Shown: positions 22,034-34,825, counted from the stretch's first letter. The stretch: DNA of 64,000 bases from Mixophyes australis (GCA_036250195.1 JAVHZZ010000002.1:370087124-370151123); one strand, 5' to 3'. A program made the numbers and translations. Notes: generated from the letters alone by a model not told the origin.

Positions 22034-22341
22034 GGGCCTGATTTAGAGTTAGGAGCAAAGCAATGAAAGGAAGCAAATTTGCACTTTGGCAAATCCATGT
22101 TGCATTAGAGGGGGGAGGTAAAATGTAGGGACAGATTTTCTAGTTGGGATAAGGCATGTCATAGATCAACATTAATTTCAGTGTAAAAATAACGCTATTA
22201 AGTATTTCTGTGCTACATGAAAAAACAGCCACTATTTCCCTTGCGTGCAAAAAAATGTCAAATGTATACACTGTAACATAGTTTGTCGAAGTGCAAAGTT
22301 GCTCATTTTCTTTGCTTTGCTCCTAACTCAAAATTAGGCCC
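22034..22341. mobile_element. Palindromic MITE, GGGCCTGATTTA subfamily
   Basis: The left end is GGGCCTGATTTAGAGTTAGG and the right end the inverted cctaactcaaaattaggccc. The interior shares ttaatttcagtgtaaaaata and gtgctacatgaaaa with 4104 and 48026. The flanks TAT and TGT match at two of three bases. Confidence 0.7.
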
Positions 22342-22496
22342 TGTGTCTTTAGTAGAAATAACACAGTTCCCCTGAGACTTGTTCCCCCAGGAGACTGCAT
22401 TAAATCCAGCAAGCAAGTTTATGGTCTATTCTGTTTTAACGGGTCGTCCTGTCTGAAGATGAGAAGTATAGAGGTAGCTGGCCCAGGAGTGTGCAT

Positions 22497-22695
22497 CAGG
22501 GGCGGACCTAGACTTTATTTTAGGGGGGAGGTAAGTCACGCCCCTTCATTCTGATTAGCTGGTTGCCATTGGCCCAGCTCCTGGTCCCGATTGGCCACAC
22601 CCCCTATGATCGGCGTCTCATCAATTTAAAAGGTATGCTTGTGCTGTTAGTGGGGCGTTTGCTCCAATCGCCCCTCCCCCATGGATCCGCCACCA
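22497..22695. mobile_element. hAT-type MITE, 199 bp, TSD GTGTGCAT
   Basis: The ends are CAGGGGCGGA and TCCGCCACCA, with gggggaggt / cccctccccc inside them. The flanks gtgtgcat (22489-22496) and gtgtgcac (22696-22703) agree at seven of eight bases. It has no coding capacity. Confidence 0.75.
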
Positions 22696-23524
22696 GTGTG
22701 CACAGTGCAGTCTGGCAAGTTAGGCTGTCAGAGGAGACACTGGCTGGATTCCTCTATAGCTCACAGTTCTTGTGTTATGCAGATTGGAGGACGCCAGCCT
22801 GGAAAAGAGCATAGCATATAAAGAACATACTGGATTTAATGTTCTCTTCTGGATGAACACCCTTGTTTTGTTATCTACATAGTACACAAGGCACTAAGCA
22901 GTAAAGCAATAACTTTGAAGAAGATCTCAGCTGAGTGTGACAAGCAAAATAGTACATCCTCTAAATACAATCCCCTCCTTTGTTCTGTTACTTCTCCTAG
23001 GTACAGCTACCTGACACTCTCACTCAGTAATCACTGCCGGCAACCGCTGTTAAATCACCTGGTTGCCAAAGGAAACATCTACTGCAAGCCAATTTGCTAT
23101 CTTTTGTGACAGCATAATTCTAAGGGAGTGGAGGATAGATTAAATTATTTCAAAGTGCTGCAATTACTGTTCTATCTTTTCACCACAAAAACAATAGAAT
23201 TATACAGTGCTACCTTGAAAAAGGGACAGATCAAGTCAGGTGATTGATCTCAGAAAAACACTATTGGGCAAGTCACACAAGCTAATACATTTTACATGAA
23301 TGTGATCCTCTCTTTTATAGGGGGCTTCACTGGGTACTGTAGAGAGTGAGATATGCTTTGTTTTATAATAAATGATAGGTGTTGATGCTGTTTTATTTAA
23401 TGAGACTGTGGTGCTGTGTATTCTAATGCATTTCAGAAGCTAGGGAAATTGTTGGCATATAGGTATTTTTTCCAAAAAATAATGGTGTGATATCGCTGTG
23501 GCATTTGTAGAATATTTATTTTAT
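22696..23524. other. Intronic DNA, no gene seen
   Basis: No exon or definable repeat was recognised. Confidence 0.4.
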
Positions 23525-23602
23525 ACTGATGTGAATGAGTTCTCTGTACAGCGCTGCGGAATCAGTGGCGTGATATAAATAAATAGTGCTGATGATGATA
23601 CT
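23525..23602 (+). mobile_element. SINE/L2 3' tail fragment
   Basis: It contains gtgaatgagttctctgtaca, gcgctgcggaatcagtggcg and a tataaataaa end with GATGAT repeats. This is the shared 3' tail only. Confidence 0.65.
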
Positions 23603-24316
23603 GTCTGGTACTGGAGCATTAATAGGTTAAGTGGGTGAGACAGAGCATTTGGGTATTGAAGGAAATATTTCAGGTCAAGAATATTGCATAGCTTTTGCAC
23701 CTACTAATGGGGGATCTGATGCCCAAGGGCATTGTTACAGGTTCTGTAGTATGAATTGTGTACACAGTACTGTTATTCAACCCTGGAGTAAGGTATTCAA
23801 AGTGAAGGGTGGGTTGAGCATTCTTACCTCTAAATAAGTAGGAATCCAGCACAGGATTTCTTTGACCCTGATCTGGCATGGATTACGCAGGGAATTGATC
23901 TCACCTGATCAATTAGAAAAGGAAGAAACTCTACTTAGTGAAAACCCGACTTAGTCAAGGTCTGAAAAAGACCTGTCTGTATAATATATTTAAGCTTGTA
24001 AGCAGCAGAGCTCTCGGTTGGGTGCGATTACAGTGTATTAGTTCAGGGCTCTGAAGGCTAGAAGTTTTTCTTTGTTATTCTGTTTTCTTACATTGTGCTG
24101 CATGGCTCGCTCTGTTACACTGCACGTAATAAACACGCCTAAAACCATTTGGATCCATCTGTGTCTGCAAATCATCTTTTGCCACAAAGCACTGTGCCAA
24201 TTTAGATCTTAAGGCAAAACATTATCCACAGTAAGGAGATTCTGGCACAGGGAACAGCAATGGTATATTGCTTAAATAACAATGGGCAACGTAGCTATTT
24301 TGAGATTGAACACTAT

Positions 24317-24375
24317 ATTCGGTGCTATAGACCCCTCGTGGCACCTTATAAATGAAAGATAAAAATAATAATATT
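24317..24375 (+). mobile_element. Degraded SINE/L2 3' tail fragment
   Basis: It contains ggtgctatagacccctcgtg, gcaccttataaatgaaagat and an (aat)n end. It resembles the LINE tail at 13988-14048 more than the SINE tails. Confidence 0.45.
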
Positions 24376-25485
24376 TGCTCTATGTACTTTATACTCTCAA
24401 CTGAATGTGGCCCCAAACAAATAGCTTCACATTTTTTTTCCATTAAAAAACGTTATTTATACAACCACTTCAGCTTTATTTTCCACAATGTAGAAACCTT
24501 AAGCCTTAAACAGGTCATTCTGTTCTGCTCACACACCTAACAGAATTTATTTCCGACAGAGAATGTTTGACCATTCGATATTCTCTCAGAGTGACCAGAT
24601 CCTATAGGGCCTGTTAGAGCAGTTAGCAGATGATAACACATCTGTCAAGCTGAAAATGATTCAATCGGTTTTGATCAAATTTACTTTGTCGATCATTTTG
24701 GCCCCATACACACAGTGATATTAGGCCGATTGTACAGTATTGTTGTGTGTGTGTGGCCATTATGAGGCCAGTGAGATATAAATACAGAATTGCGCTAGAA
24801 TAACCATTGTCTTCAATTATCATACATGAATAAAAGATAATTTGGTAGATTCATAAAATACAAAAACTATATGTCAAAATGGCAAAGGAGAAATAAAGTA
24901 TAAACTTGCATAATGCTTTATAAAGAGGTTCTACGAGGACATGTTTCAACAAAGAAAGAAGGTTTTAAAACAGAAGCCTGTAACATACACCAGAAATATA
25001 ACGGAGGACACCCCAGCTCATTACCATAGTTACCAAATGCTCTGAACGATTTTCAGTGATGTAATTTCTATGGAGCACTAATTATCAATCTTTTCCTATC
25101 TTATCTCCTTTGTTCTTTTTACAAACTAATTATGATGTTGTCATTAGCCAAAGAGTTGCAAGTGACAATAATTATCTAATAAGATAATGAATTTTAGAAA
25201 GCTCTGTTAAAAAAGAAAGAAAACTATTTTTTTTTGCCCACAGACAGATGCTGAAGTCTCCACAATGAAGATGTAGATTTTTAAGGAAGATAACTGTATT
25301 ATGTATGCATTTTTGTACATAGATTTTTCTCTTTGAGTTCTACACAAATAATATTTACAATAATTTATGTTGAATTTAGAAAAACTAAATATTTATGTAG
25401 AGTTTAAAACTAGCTTGTCTTCATCACAACCAATAAAATAGCCTACTAACTGGGGATTATGCTCATTTTGTTAAGTGAATACTAT

Positions 25486-25679
25486 GGGGCATATTCAATT
25501 GTTGGCGGGATCGCCGAAAATCCTGCGGTTATTACGGTAATCGTGCATGGAAAAACAGTTAATACGGTAATTTACTCGCTGGATTTCAGCTCGCAGCTCC
25601 CTGAAATCCAGCTACAAATTACCGTATTAACGGTACTCGTTTTTCCGCGCCGGGATCTCGGTACAATTGAATACGCCCC
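25486..25679. mobile_element. Palindromic MITE, GGGGCATATTCA family, TSD TAT
   Basis: The inverted ends are GGGGCATATTCAATTGT and acaattgaatacgcccc, and the arms contain ggatttcagctcgcag/ctccctgaaatccag and attacggtaat/attaccgtatt. The flanks TAT (25483-25485) and TAT (25680-25682) match. The 99-codon open frame across it is not a gene. Confidence 0.8.
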
Positions 25680-26077
25680 TATATGTCTGTGTGTCACATG
25701 CAGAAATGTATCTAAGAACTATCTGTGGTTCACCACACTCATTAAAGCAACTTTTTAAAACTTTTATTAAACAACACAGCAAAACAAATGGCCAAAGGAG
25801 ACATTTTTAATTAATTTCTAAGGTATTACATGATTATTATTTAGCTTACACTGCTGTTCGGTGGGCATGCAATGGACATTATGATCACAGGTCTGCTTCC
25901 AGCTTCCCCTTTTTTACTATATCAGAGTGTATATCCTAAATATCTTACTTTAAGAGTTGGGGTGCTCCCACGTCCGTGGTTCCTACCTTGTCTGCAACCA
26001 ATGCAAAATGATCAATAACTGATTTGGGGATACAAGCCAGGTAAACGGCCACAGCTGAAGTTCTATGTGCTCATTTG

Positions 26078-26222
26078 AGATCATCATCGGCTATTTATAT
26101 AGCACCACTAATTCCGAAGCGCTGTACAGAGAACTCACTCACATCAGTCCCTGCTCCATTGGAGCTTACAGTCTAAATTCCCTAACATACACACACACAG
26201 ACAGAGAGAAACTAGAGTCAAT
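26078..26222 (-). mobile_element. SINE 3' part, minus orientation
   Basis: Read on the minus strand: the tagggaatttagactgtaag block, ccaatggagcagggactgat-like block, gtacagcgcttcggaattag, then a tatataaata tail with GATGATGAT. It is a 5'-truncated copy of the SINE at 26300-26643, only about 80 bp away. Confidence 0.7.
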
Positions 26223-26299
26223 TCTAGACTATCCTCCAACAAGTACAAGAATCTTCACGACTAGAACTACTACTATTTGTATCAACTGCAGCCAGAAGA

Positions 26300-26643
26300 G
26301 TATTCATCATCATCATCACCATTTATTTATATAGCGCCACTGATTCCGCAGCGCTGTACAGAGATCTCATTCACATCAGTCCCTGCCCCATTGGAGCTTA
26401 CAGTCTAAATTCCCTAACATTCACAGAGAGAGAGAGGGGGGCTAGGGTCAATTTTTGATAGCAGCCAATTAGCCTACTAGTTTGTTTTTGGAATGTGGGA
26501 GGAAACCTGAGCATGCAGAGGAAACCCACGCAAACACTGGGAGAACATACAAACTCCACACAGATACAGCCATGGTCTGGAATTGAACTTATGACCCCAG
26601 TGATGTGAGGCAGAAGTGCTAACCACTTAGTCACCATGCTGCC
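26300..26643 (-). mobile_element. Near full-length tRNA-derived SINE with L2-type tail
   Basis: The minus strand starts gggcagcatggtgactaagt (A-box-like region), has a B-box-like aagttcaattcc, then the conserved ggaggaaacc/cacgcaaaca region, the tagactgtaagctccaatgg block and gtacagcgctgcggaatcag with a tataaataaa tail and CAT/ATG simple repeat. This is the SINE layout of tRNA-like head, body and LINE tail. The tail matches the LINE 3' end at 13988-14048. Confidence 0.75.
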
Positions 26644-26744
26644 CAAATTTGAGATACTTTATTTTAACACTGACAGGTACATAGAACAACACAATGTTTT
26701 GGGAAGGCTTCTCCCCCTTTCTTCAGGTGTATGATCCCTGGAAT

Positions 26745-26844
26745 CAGGGGGTGGCTGGGGAGACATGGCTCAGCAACCTATTACAAGAAAAATTCAGGAA
26801 GCCCAGCCCAAGGGAGCCCGCTGGAGGGCTGCCCCCGGCCCTTG
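26745..26844 (+). mobile_element. hAT-type MITE (family R) copy 4, TSD CCTGGAAT
   Basis: An internally shortened 100-bp copy, beginning CAGGGGGTGGCTGG and ending cggcccttg. The flanks cctggaat (26737-26744) and cctggaat (26845-26852) are identical. Confidence 0.8.
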
Positions 26845-27475
26845 CCTGGAATGTTGTGTTGTTGTGTACACCTGTTGGTGTTGAAGTAAAGTAGCTCAAA
26901 TGACTGGGACAGGTACACAGAAAACACAATGTTTTGGTAAGGCTCTACCCCCTTCTTCTTTATTTATTATACTGTTGTGCATACAGCTTCCACCTGAACT
27001 TTCAGTCTAATATTGTGCCTTGTGCCACATTTTTCAGAAAATACAGACATAAAACAGTTCCTGTAAATGTGTCTACATGTTATGGTCCAAATGTGAAGCG
27101 GTTGCCGCGTTGTTATTGTACAACATTCAGCTTGTTTTTGTTTTACTACTTTTTTCTGACTCCACAAGGCTCATCAGTTGATCTGCAGTCAGAGGGGCAA
27201 ATGACCTATACAAGAAGGCAGGCAAGTAGAATCCAGCGGGGAGCTGGAAGTTGTGCTAATAATAATTGTGCAACCACTTTACATGTAGGGAAGAACCATT
27301 CTCAGACTCTAACTATTGTGTTCTTGCAGTGACTACATCAAGCCATGGTTCAGTGAGTTGATGTGAACCAAACAGGGCTTCTCTGCTATCACTGCTTGTA
27401 GTGCAGGTGATTTTAATAAATATTTTTTTTTCTTAATGGTGGTATGTCTTTATAGTAAAACCAGTATTAAGCTTA

Positions 27476-27805
27476 TGGCCAGCTGTGATCCACCGAACAT
27501 GCAGCCTCCTTCTGTTCACCTGGTGCTGGGGTCATGAGATCGATTCCCGACCATGGCCTTATCTCTGTGGAGTTTGTTTATTCTCCCCGTGTTTGCGTGG
27601 GTCTCCTCCGGGTGATCCGGGGTTTCTCCCACACTCCAAAAACATAGTAGTAGGTTAATTGGCTGCTATTAATTTAGTCTCTCTCGGTCTGTGTATATGT
27701 TAGGGAGTTTAGACTGTAAGCTCCAATGGGGCAGGGACTGATGTGAGTGAGTTCTCTGTACAGCGCTGTGGAATTAGTGGCGCTATATAAATGGCTGCTG
27801 CTGCT
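27476..27805 (+). mobile_element. tRNA-derived SINE, plus orientation
   Basis: It carries a B-box-like gagatcgattcccgacc, the gtggagtttgtttattctcc and ctccgggtgatccggggttt regions, tagtaggttaattggctgct, tagactgtaagctccaatgg and the gtacagcgctgtggaattag tail with tatataaat and a (CTG)n end. It is the same family as 26300-26643 in the opposite orientation. Confidence 0.75.
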
Positions 27806-28116
27806 GATGTGTGTGCACGGCTCATTTAGGCAGAAGCAAAGGAAGACACTGTACATGAAATATCATTGAGGAATTTTGCCTGCTGTGCTACACAGAAATG
27901 CTGTTAATGAATCTCACTTTGTTCGGACCTACGATCATAAAAAAAGGTTTTCTAAGGCTATTTTCAGATTTCGTTGTGTTTTGTTTTCCCTAAATTAGAT
28001 AAACATACCAACATGGATTTTTTTTTTTACAACGATAGATGTGACACAAGTGATTAGACCCTGGTTGTTATGCGGACATACTTTTGTATGAGGCAAGAGC
28101 AATATTTAGCTATGGC

Positions 28117-28282
28117 CAGGAGTCGGCTGGAAAATATTAGCCTGGGGAGCAAGACTCAACTCAATAGCCTATCAGGAACATTTTTTTCTAAAGATAGAAA
28201 TGAAGGTGGCCCAGTGACCCAAACCAATGTAACCCACTATGGGCCCAACCCGGGGGGCAAATTCCCCCCAGCCCCACCCCTG
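28117..28282 (+). mobile_element. hAT-type MITE (family R) copy 5, TSD GCTATGGC
   Basis: A 166-bp element from CAGGAGTCGGCTGG to ccacccctg. The flanks gctatggc at 28109-28116 and 28283-28290 are identical, the clearest 8-bp duplication in this family. Confidence 0.85.
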
Positions 28283-28329
28283 GCTATGGCAAAACAAAAG
28301 GTCAGACAGAGTGTAGATCTACACTTATT

Positions 28330-29043
28330 GGGGCTGATTCATCAAGGAATGAAAACTGAACGCAATTTGCGCTTTTTAAAACTCGGGCGGTGCACGCACA
28401 TCTGCTTGTATTCAGGTACAAGAGGATATCAAGAAACGGTGAAATGGTCTCATTTGAATATGGGTACAATAAACTCAGTGCTTGCTGTATGCAGACAGAC
28501 AGAACACACTGCAGGATACGCACAAAGCATATGTGCTGAATAACACCTCCTAATACTATAATCATTAATAAAAGCACATTTAAATCTAGTTTTGTTGTTT
28601 AACTTTTTTTTGAGATGCAATACATACAGTATATCAGGATGTTATTAATGCCTACTGTTTATAAAATGCATTTTTACAGTTGCTCTTAATTGCAATCACA
28701 TGTTCTGCCATGCATACATGACCGCCATCACTATCAGTCGGCACTTACAACTGCCCTGTAGCTAGTGCAAGTGATATGGCTAAAAATCATTCAGAGATGC
28801 CCAAAACGTGATTCGGATGAATGTGCGTGCTCTCGTCGTTGGCACGCCCTTACTGTACATTGTATACGTGCATACGCCCCTTCCCCTTCCTGTTCTGTCC
28901 TTCAAATCTCAGGCTGCAGGAAGTGTCATTTGCGTTTGAACTTGAATTGAATGCACTTTACATTCGTTTCTGAGCATGCGCAGAGCAATGTCACACAAAA
29001 CACCACACACAATGGGACAGACATCCAAAGATGAATCAGGCCT
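28330..29043. mobile_element. Long MITE, GGGGCTGATTCA ends, TSD ATT
   Basis: The termini are GGGGCTGATTCATCAAGGA and the inverted ccaaagatgaatcaggcct, flanked by ATT (28327-28329 and 29044-29046). At 714 bp it is longer than the other GGG-N4-ATTYA elements and could be nearer to a source element. No transposase frame was recognised. Confidence 0.55.
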
Positions 29044-32000
29044 ATTGAGTGCAAGTCTACAGCACTAAACACCAACATTTGTGTGCTTTCCCCCTTTCTG
29101 CTTTCTTTTAAGGTACACGCTGCTGTCACTGTGCTTAACTTCTACTGCTGTGATGATGGGCCCATAGATCCTTAAATTAGATCATTCCTACCTAGCAAAG
29201 GACTCTCTCCTCTATGCAGTGCACTAAACAGAGGCGGGCTGGGACGGGGGGCAGGGGGGCATCGGTCCCCCTCCCACCCGCCGATGCAATAGTGCCAGCC
29301 CGCACCTGGCACTAAAGCTTAGAAAACACAGCTCTAGCTATACTGCAGTGACCCCCTCCCCGACGTCTGTAAATAAATTCAGTGTCTTCAAAAAATGTGT
29401 TGATGTGTGGTTTTGAGCACTCTAAAAAAGTATGTGCTAACAACTGAATGGAGAAAACGTGTTCACTTCTCTTTTTTTGAGGTTTTGAGTGGTTACTATT
29501 TATGCTCTGCCCTTTATTTAAAATTCTTGGGGATATTGTTACATGGACCTCATATGTCGTTTCAGTGTGTACGAAATACAAATCTTTGCTCATGAAAATA
29601 TGGCTGTGAAAAGCCCAGATGGTCGTTCTTTTGTTAATCGTCTAAAGTGTGACTAATGTGTACGCATTAATCGTCTGAGTGATCGGACATTTGGTCGAAG
29701 GTAAAGTCATTTTAGATAACACCTCGGTCAGAAAATTTTTCAGTGTGTACCTAGTCTAAGAGTAAACTGGAGAGTAATTGATGTTCTTTGTGATAAACAA
29801 ATACAGTACAGGTGGGATTTACCATTTTATCTAATTGTTAATCACCTCTTCTCCTGGCTGCAGTGCTTGGATTCTTTATGCCCTTATCTGGTAGCAAGAC
29901 ACTGATGGCTAATAACAGGCTCTGAGTGTGGCTGGGTTCTCTGCCAATCATTTCCTCTATGATTAGGGCTTGAAGGCTGCAGGTCACTTCAGAGGTAGTT
30001 TATCAACCCTCTGATACTACAGAAGATTTGGGAATCTGAAAGCAGTGTGTCTCACAAGGTTTACACTTCTGTTGTAAGCGTGTCTTACAGTTAACTTGCA
30101 GGTAGTTTACCAGGTTTGAGTGGACAAACGGCTTTTGTTGCATCGGGATTCACAGGACCTTCCACCTGTATACCAGATAACTTGACTTTACGTGAAATGC
30201 TGCGTTTTTTTAAGAGCACCATCTTCAAATAAGATATGTGAGCCTGGACAGACTAACTCCTTGATTCCCAAAACAGCAGAAAGCACTCAGCTACACCCCA
30301 GTTTCTCAGCTAGTCACTGGCTAAGGTGCATTTGTGCAGTGTCACGGCCTGTTTTGTATTCCAGAAACTTGAGACACCTGTGGCATATGAGACCATGCCA
30401 TAAGTTTTTCCCAATATACACATTACTGAGTGCAGTGTTTGAAGTCCCCTTTGTAAGTGTCCACCTTGATCCTATCCCCCATTCCTGTTATAGTGGGCAT
30501 GCGAGTTAACAGGGCTTTGAGCCTACCATTAAGTTGACCTGCAATTTAAGTATCACATCTGTCTGTACAGCAATCAGTGCTCATGGAACTATGTGGTGAC
30601 TTCAAATATCCTTATAATATATGAGTTGCAACAGTGTTCCTCATATAAATCACTAAAATATGTTCTCTAATATCATGACCTTTCTCGTTACTGCTTAGTT
30701 GCTACAGTTCTGCTAACACAGTTTTAACATTACTCATGATTCATAATCTAATTAACGTAACATGTACCATCTGATCTGCTAAAATTGTGTTACGAATATT
30801 AATGTAACCCTCTTAAGTGCCTTTGTTGTAAAAAAAAAAAACTTGATGTAGTTTTAGCTCCACTGGACCATAGTCTAACACTGCTTTGATGCAATTTTCT
30901 GCTGCAGGAAAGAATCGACAAAGCAGAGCTGTTTGAGTGGGGAGGAGTAAGCAGAGAATGTAGCAGAGGGTTAGGTGGGTGGAAAGCATATTTTCAGTTA
31001 GATGAGACCAATTAAAGCTCTCAGGCAGTCTAATTAGCTGGAAGATTTCTCTTTTATCTTAACATCATTCAGGTCTTTTTTTTATACACAGATGTGTTCA
31101 TTAAAGATGATTTTAACTCTTCTCATTCCTTTTTTTCATTGTGGAACAAAGACTCCCAAAGGCAAGGCGGTACTTTCTTTTGACCCAGAATGAAGCTTAT
31201 TGCATGTTGGATACTGTTGTGGCTTATTAGACTGTTTACAGCCTGATACACGATACCGCTCTGCTTTTGTGGGCGGTTTCTTCTTAGTAATCATGTTATA
31301 CTGGATTTAAATCAAAATATGTTTTCAATCAGTATCAATTCATGGTTGTATAATTGCCTCCGTCAGGCATTGTGACAGGGGGAAATGAATCATACTGGCT
31401 GAGATATCAATCCTTCAGTCTTTCTCACACGTTCACTGCATGCACAAACAGATCTGTAAAAAGAATCAACTAAACCAGGACACAGATTGGAAAATTGAAT
31501 GAAAAGGTGTAAAAAACAAACAAACTGGAGTACAAAGCGCAGTTGTTTAAAAACTCACTATCATGACTGTAGAGTTCTCTGTTAACTCAGTTTTTGTTCA
31601 TTTAGTTTTCTGTCATATTTACGATGATGTCTGTCTAAAATGCACATACATGTGCCTAATAGAGACTTCTGCTCTTAGATGGTATATTATGGTGTACCAA
31701 TATGTCAGTATGTTTTAGGAATAGTGATCTGGATTATGTTGACTTTGCTCAAGTGCATCTCCCATGAACTTAAGAAAAGCCATCTCCTATGTTCCCACAT
31801 AGACATTAAATGCCCTTTACCCTAACATGAGAACATCACTGCTTATTTGACTCAGGCTGTAATATTAACCAATTCATACCTCCCAAAATTAGAAGTTTCT
31901 TATTTGGAACAACCTGTGCCTCTGAAAAGGGAGTCTATGCACGTCAAGCTGTGGGTGTTCACCCCAACCTCCCCCCATTCTCTAAAAGCACCCCTGCAGG

Positions 32001-32647
32001 GTCACATGCACCTGCTAAGGTGAGCAGGACAATCCCAGCAGTCCAGGATAGAAGTGTTGACCAGACATCAGAAATGTCACCTAAAATCAGGACTGTCTGA
32101 CCTAAATCAAGACAGTTTGGAGGTATGATTTCCCAGTGCAAACCTATGAGTGTATACTGTTATTTTAATGGAAAGTATTATTATTGACTATTGTTATTAC
32201 TAGTTTTCTGCACTGGGTCCTCTTATGCTTTGCTCTTCCACCGATGCCTAAGGAGACGAACATGAGGTTGGAAAAACGCTTGAGGCATTATTTACTAACA
32301 TAGATGCAAACTTTCACAGTGCAGTATCCCCAGGCAATCACTCAGCAGTTAGCTTTGATCAGTTTAGATAATGTAGGCTAATGAAAGCAAATATTTAATT
32401 CCTGTGTTACTGCACCTAGTAAATAACCACATATCTTTTGAACACTCAATGTAAGACAGGCCAATTTGGACTATTACCTATGGAATAATATGATAAATAT
32501 GTGTCAGTTAAAAACTAAAGGTAACTATGTAAGTTTCCTAGGCCAATAATGAGAAAATTATGGAGGATCTGAGTCTCATTGTTTAATGGAAGTACAGATC
32601 TTGATGAGGGTCCATCCATTATGTAGTACATTGGTGTTACCTCTTAC
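29044..32647. other. Intronic DNA up to the Sushi3 exon
   Basis: No exon was found. A transposon-like end, ttcagtgtgtacctagtcta, lies near 29738-29758 without a partner. cagaggcgggctggg near 29231 resembles a hAT-type end. A poly-A run lies near 30830. Confidence 0.4.
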
Positions 32648-32842
32648 CCCTTTCACATGAGGGCAGGTCGCCACTCCAGGTGAGGTCCCACTGACACATG
32701 AGAAGCTCAACTCCTACAATCTCATATCCTGGATAGCACTGATAGGTCACCACGGTGCCATGGACGAGCTCAGACTGAGAGGTGGTTTTCCATCCATTAG
32801 GAATTTCTGGTAACTCTGGACATGTATCATTCCTTGGAACCT
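32648..32842 (-). CDS. sez6l2: sez6l2-like exon: Sushi/CCP domain 3
   Basis: This 195-nt symmetric phase-1 exon begins EVPRNDTCPELPEIPNGWK and ends WSGDLPSCER. Four Sushi cysteines (DTCPE, YQCYPG, LMCQW, PSCER) and the conserved Trp are present. NDT is a potential glycosylation site. The exon ends GAAAGGG before gtaagag, and its last G joins the TG that opens the Sushi4 exon to give Val. It is followed by the 27.3-kb, repeat-filled intron. Confidence 0.96.
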
Positions 32843-34262
32843 CTGAGAAGAGAAAATCACACAAATGAAAGTTGCAAAATATGGAAAGGAAACTGAGTAC
32901 ATTATTAATATATTTCACCAAGTGTGTCATCTTATAGATAGTAAGGGGACATCTGCTAAACAATTTAGAGGCTCATTTGGAGGTGGACACTTATGCGCTT
33001 AGAACTTTGAGAAAAGTCGCACACAAAGAAAGGGAATTTACGTAAATATGTTCAGCCAGAAAGATCTCAAGATGCATCCAGCTATAATACAGTAGTATTT
33101 GTGCCTGACGTTTGTCAAGCGTAGCAAGTGTGTGTATATGTATGTCCCACAATAGCACTGACATCGTACAGATGAGGATTGCCAGTGTTAGTAGTATATG
33201 CTAAAATTGCATGACCCTATTTGTACACAATATAATAATATAATGACATGTCATATACATAGGAACGAATAGTGCCTTGATTGTCATTAATAAAAAAGAA
33301 AGTTGCATTTCTAATATAAAATGGAATGGAATGCAAACACAAATACAAAATACAAATTAAATTAAATCCAAGCATGTGTTGTTTTCCGTTTACAAATTGA
33401 ATGGGAATCTTCTTTCCTGCAGTAGTCCAAATAGAAATGTCAATTAAGTAATACAAACAGATGGGTGCTACTTAATATAAGATAGCAGCGATGCCAATTA
33501 TTTAAATACTATCAGCTGGAGGGGTCAATACGCAATCAGAAATAGATAGTGTTGCTGATAATCGTTATTAAGTATCATTGTACCATCCCTCCAGTACCCG
33601 CAAAGGATGTATATTCGTGTGTCCATGTTTAATTGTATTGCAATTATGTGAACATACCCTTCTGCTTTCAGCCTACAATTACCCTCCCCTGATTGTCTCA
33701 CTTCTCTAAGGAGATGTATGTCATCGATAAGCAAAATACAATACTTGGACATATGAATATGCATTTTTTACTTTACATGCACAGTATGGAAAGACTTATC
33801 TTAAGCAAAAAAATACGTAAATTGCTAAAAATATTACTGCAAATTGCTAAAGACATTAATTCAGTAAATGTTAGCAAATCATTTTGGTGAATTTTATTGC
33901 CCCAACCTAGACAATCAAAATCCCATCAGCAATTAGATTTCTGCAGGATGGCTGGTGACCCTCATCGGTCTGCGTTGATTGGATGACCCTTAAATAGTAG
34001 GGCAGGGCTTGCAGCCAATTTCCAATTGTATTGTATTATTGTAACGTGATCGGATGACTTCAATTTGACCCCCTAAAGCTGGCCACATACGCAGCAGTCC
34101 TGTGTTTGGTCGAGTGGCCGGATCGGTTGCAACATCACTGAAATGCAGTCGAAAAAAGATTGCATACATGGCCACATTTATTAACATACCTGAAAAATAT
34201 CATTACTTTCTATAGTATAATTTTTTTACATGACCATTAAAGGGCATTGTAGTCATTTTGGG

Positions 34263-34311
<49 letters not shown>

Positions 34312-34825
34312 CGGTGATATAGCAACATTGGTGGCCAGTATATGTGTGGGGCCTAATAGCTCACAGATCTGATTGAATTACAGTGATCCACAGCTAGTGA
34401 GATGTGATTGCATCTCAAACTAAGGTGAAAGGAGAATTTTCCATCATTCCACTGCGGGATGACCATAGCTCTATACTTACAAGAGGTAATCATGATATAT
34501 TACAGTGGTATCAGTACAGTAGTGCTGCTCTATATAATTTTATGCATGCTCTGTAGCAAACTGTCACTTGGCTGCAATGTAGCAAATGCAGAAGCCCCTC
34601 TGCTTATTAGGAGGATACCATGGGTCAGCTGGTGTGTCAATAGCACAATGCTTCATTTAAGTCTTGTGCTCTTGAATAGTGGCATGTACATAGTGCTGCC
34701 ATGCTGCCCTGATCTGTCATTAAAGAATGACTATGTCAATTCTGAAGCACACTGGTCACACTGGTCTGTGTGCGTTTCCTAAGCCTTGTTATATGGTCGT
34801 TTTACAACTATAATCATTGACTTAC
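32843..34825. other. Intron between CUB3 and Sushi3
   Basis: AT-rich with no exon. A MITE-like fragment (ctggccacatacgcagcagt, then catggccacattta) spans about 34079-34175. The (TA)n tract is listed separately. Confidence 0.5.
34264..34308. repeat. (TA)n microsatellite
   Basis: About 22 uninterrupted TA units. Confidence 0.95.

Noticed and set aside
25459..25758. 99-codon plus-strand open frame
   Set aside because: It lies across a palindromic MITE with a 3-bp target duplication.
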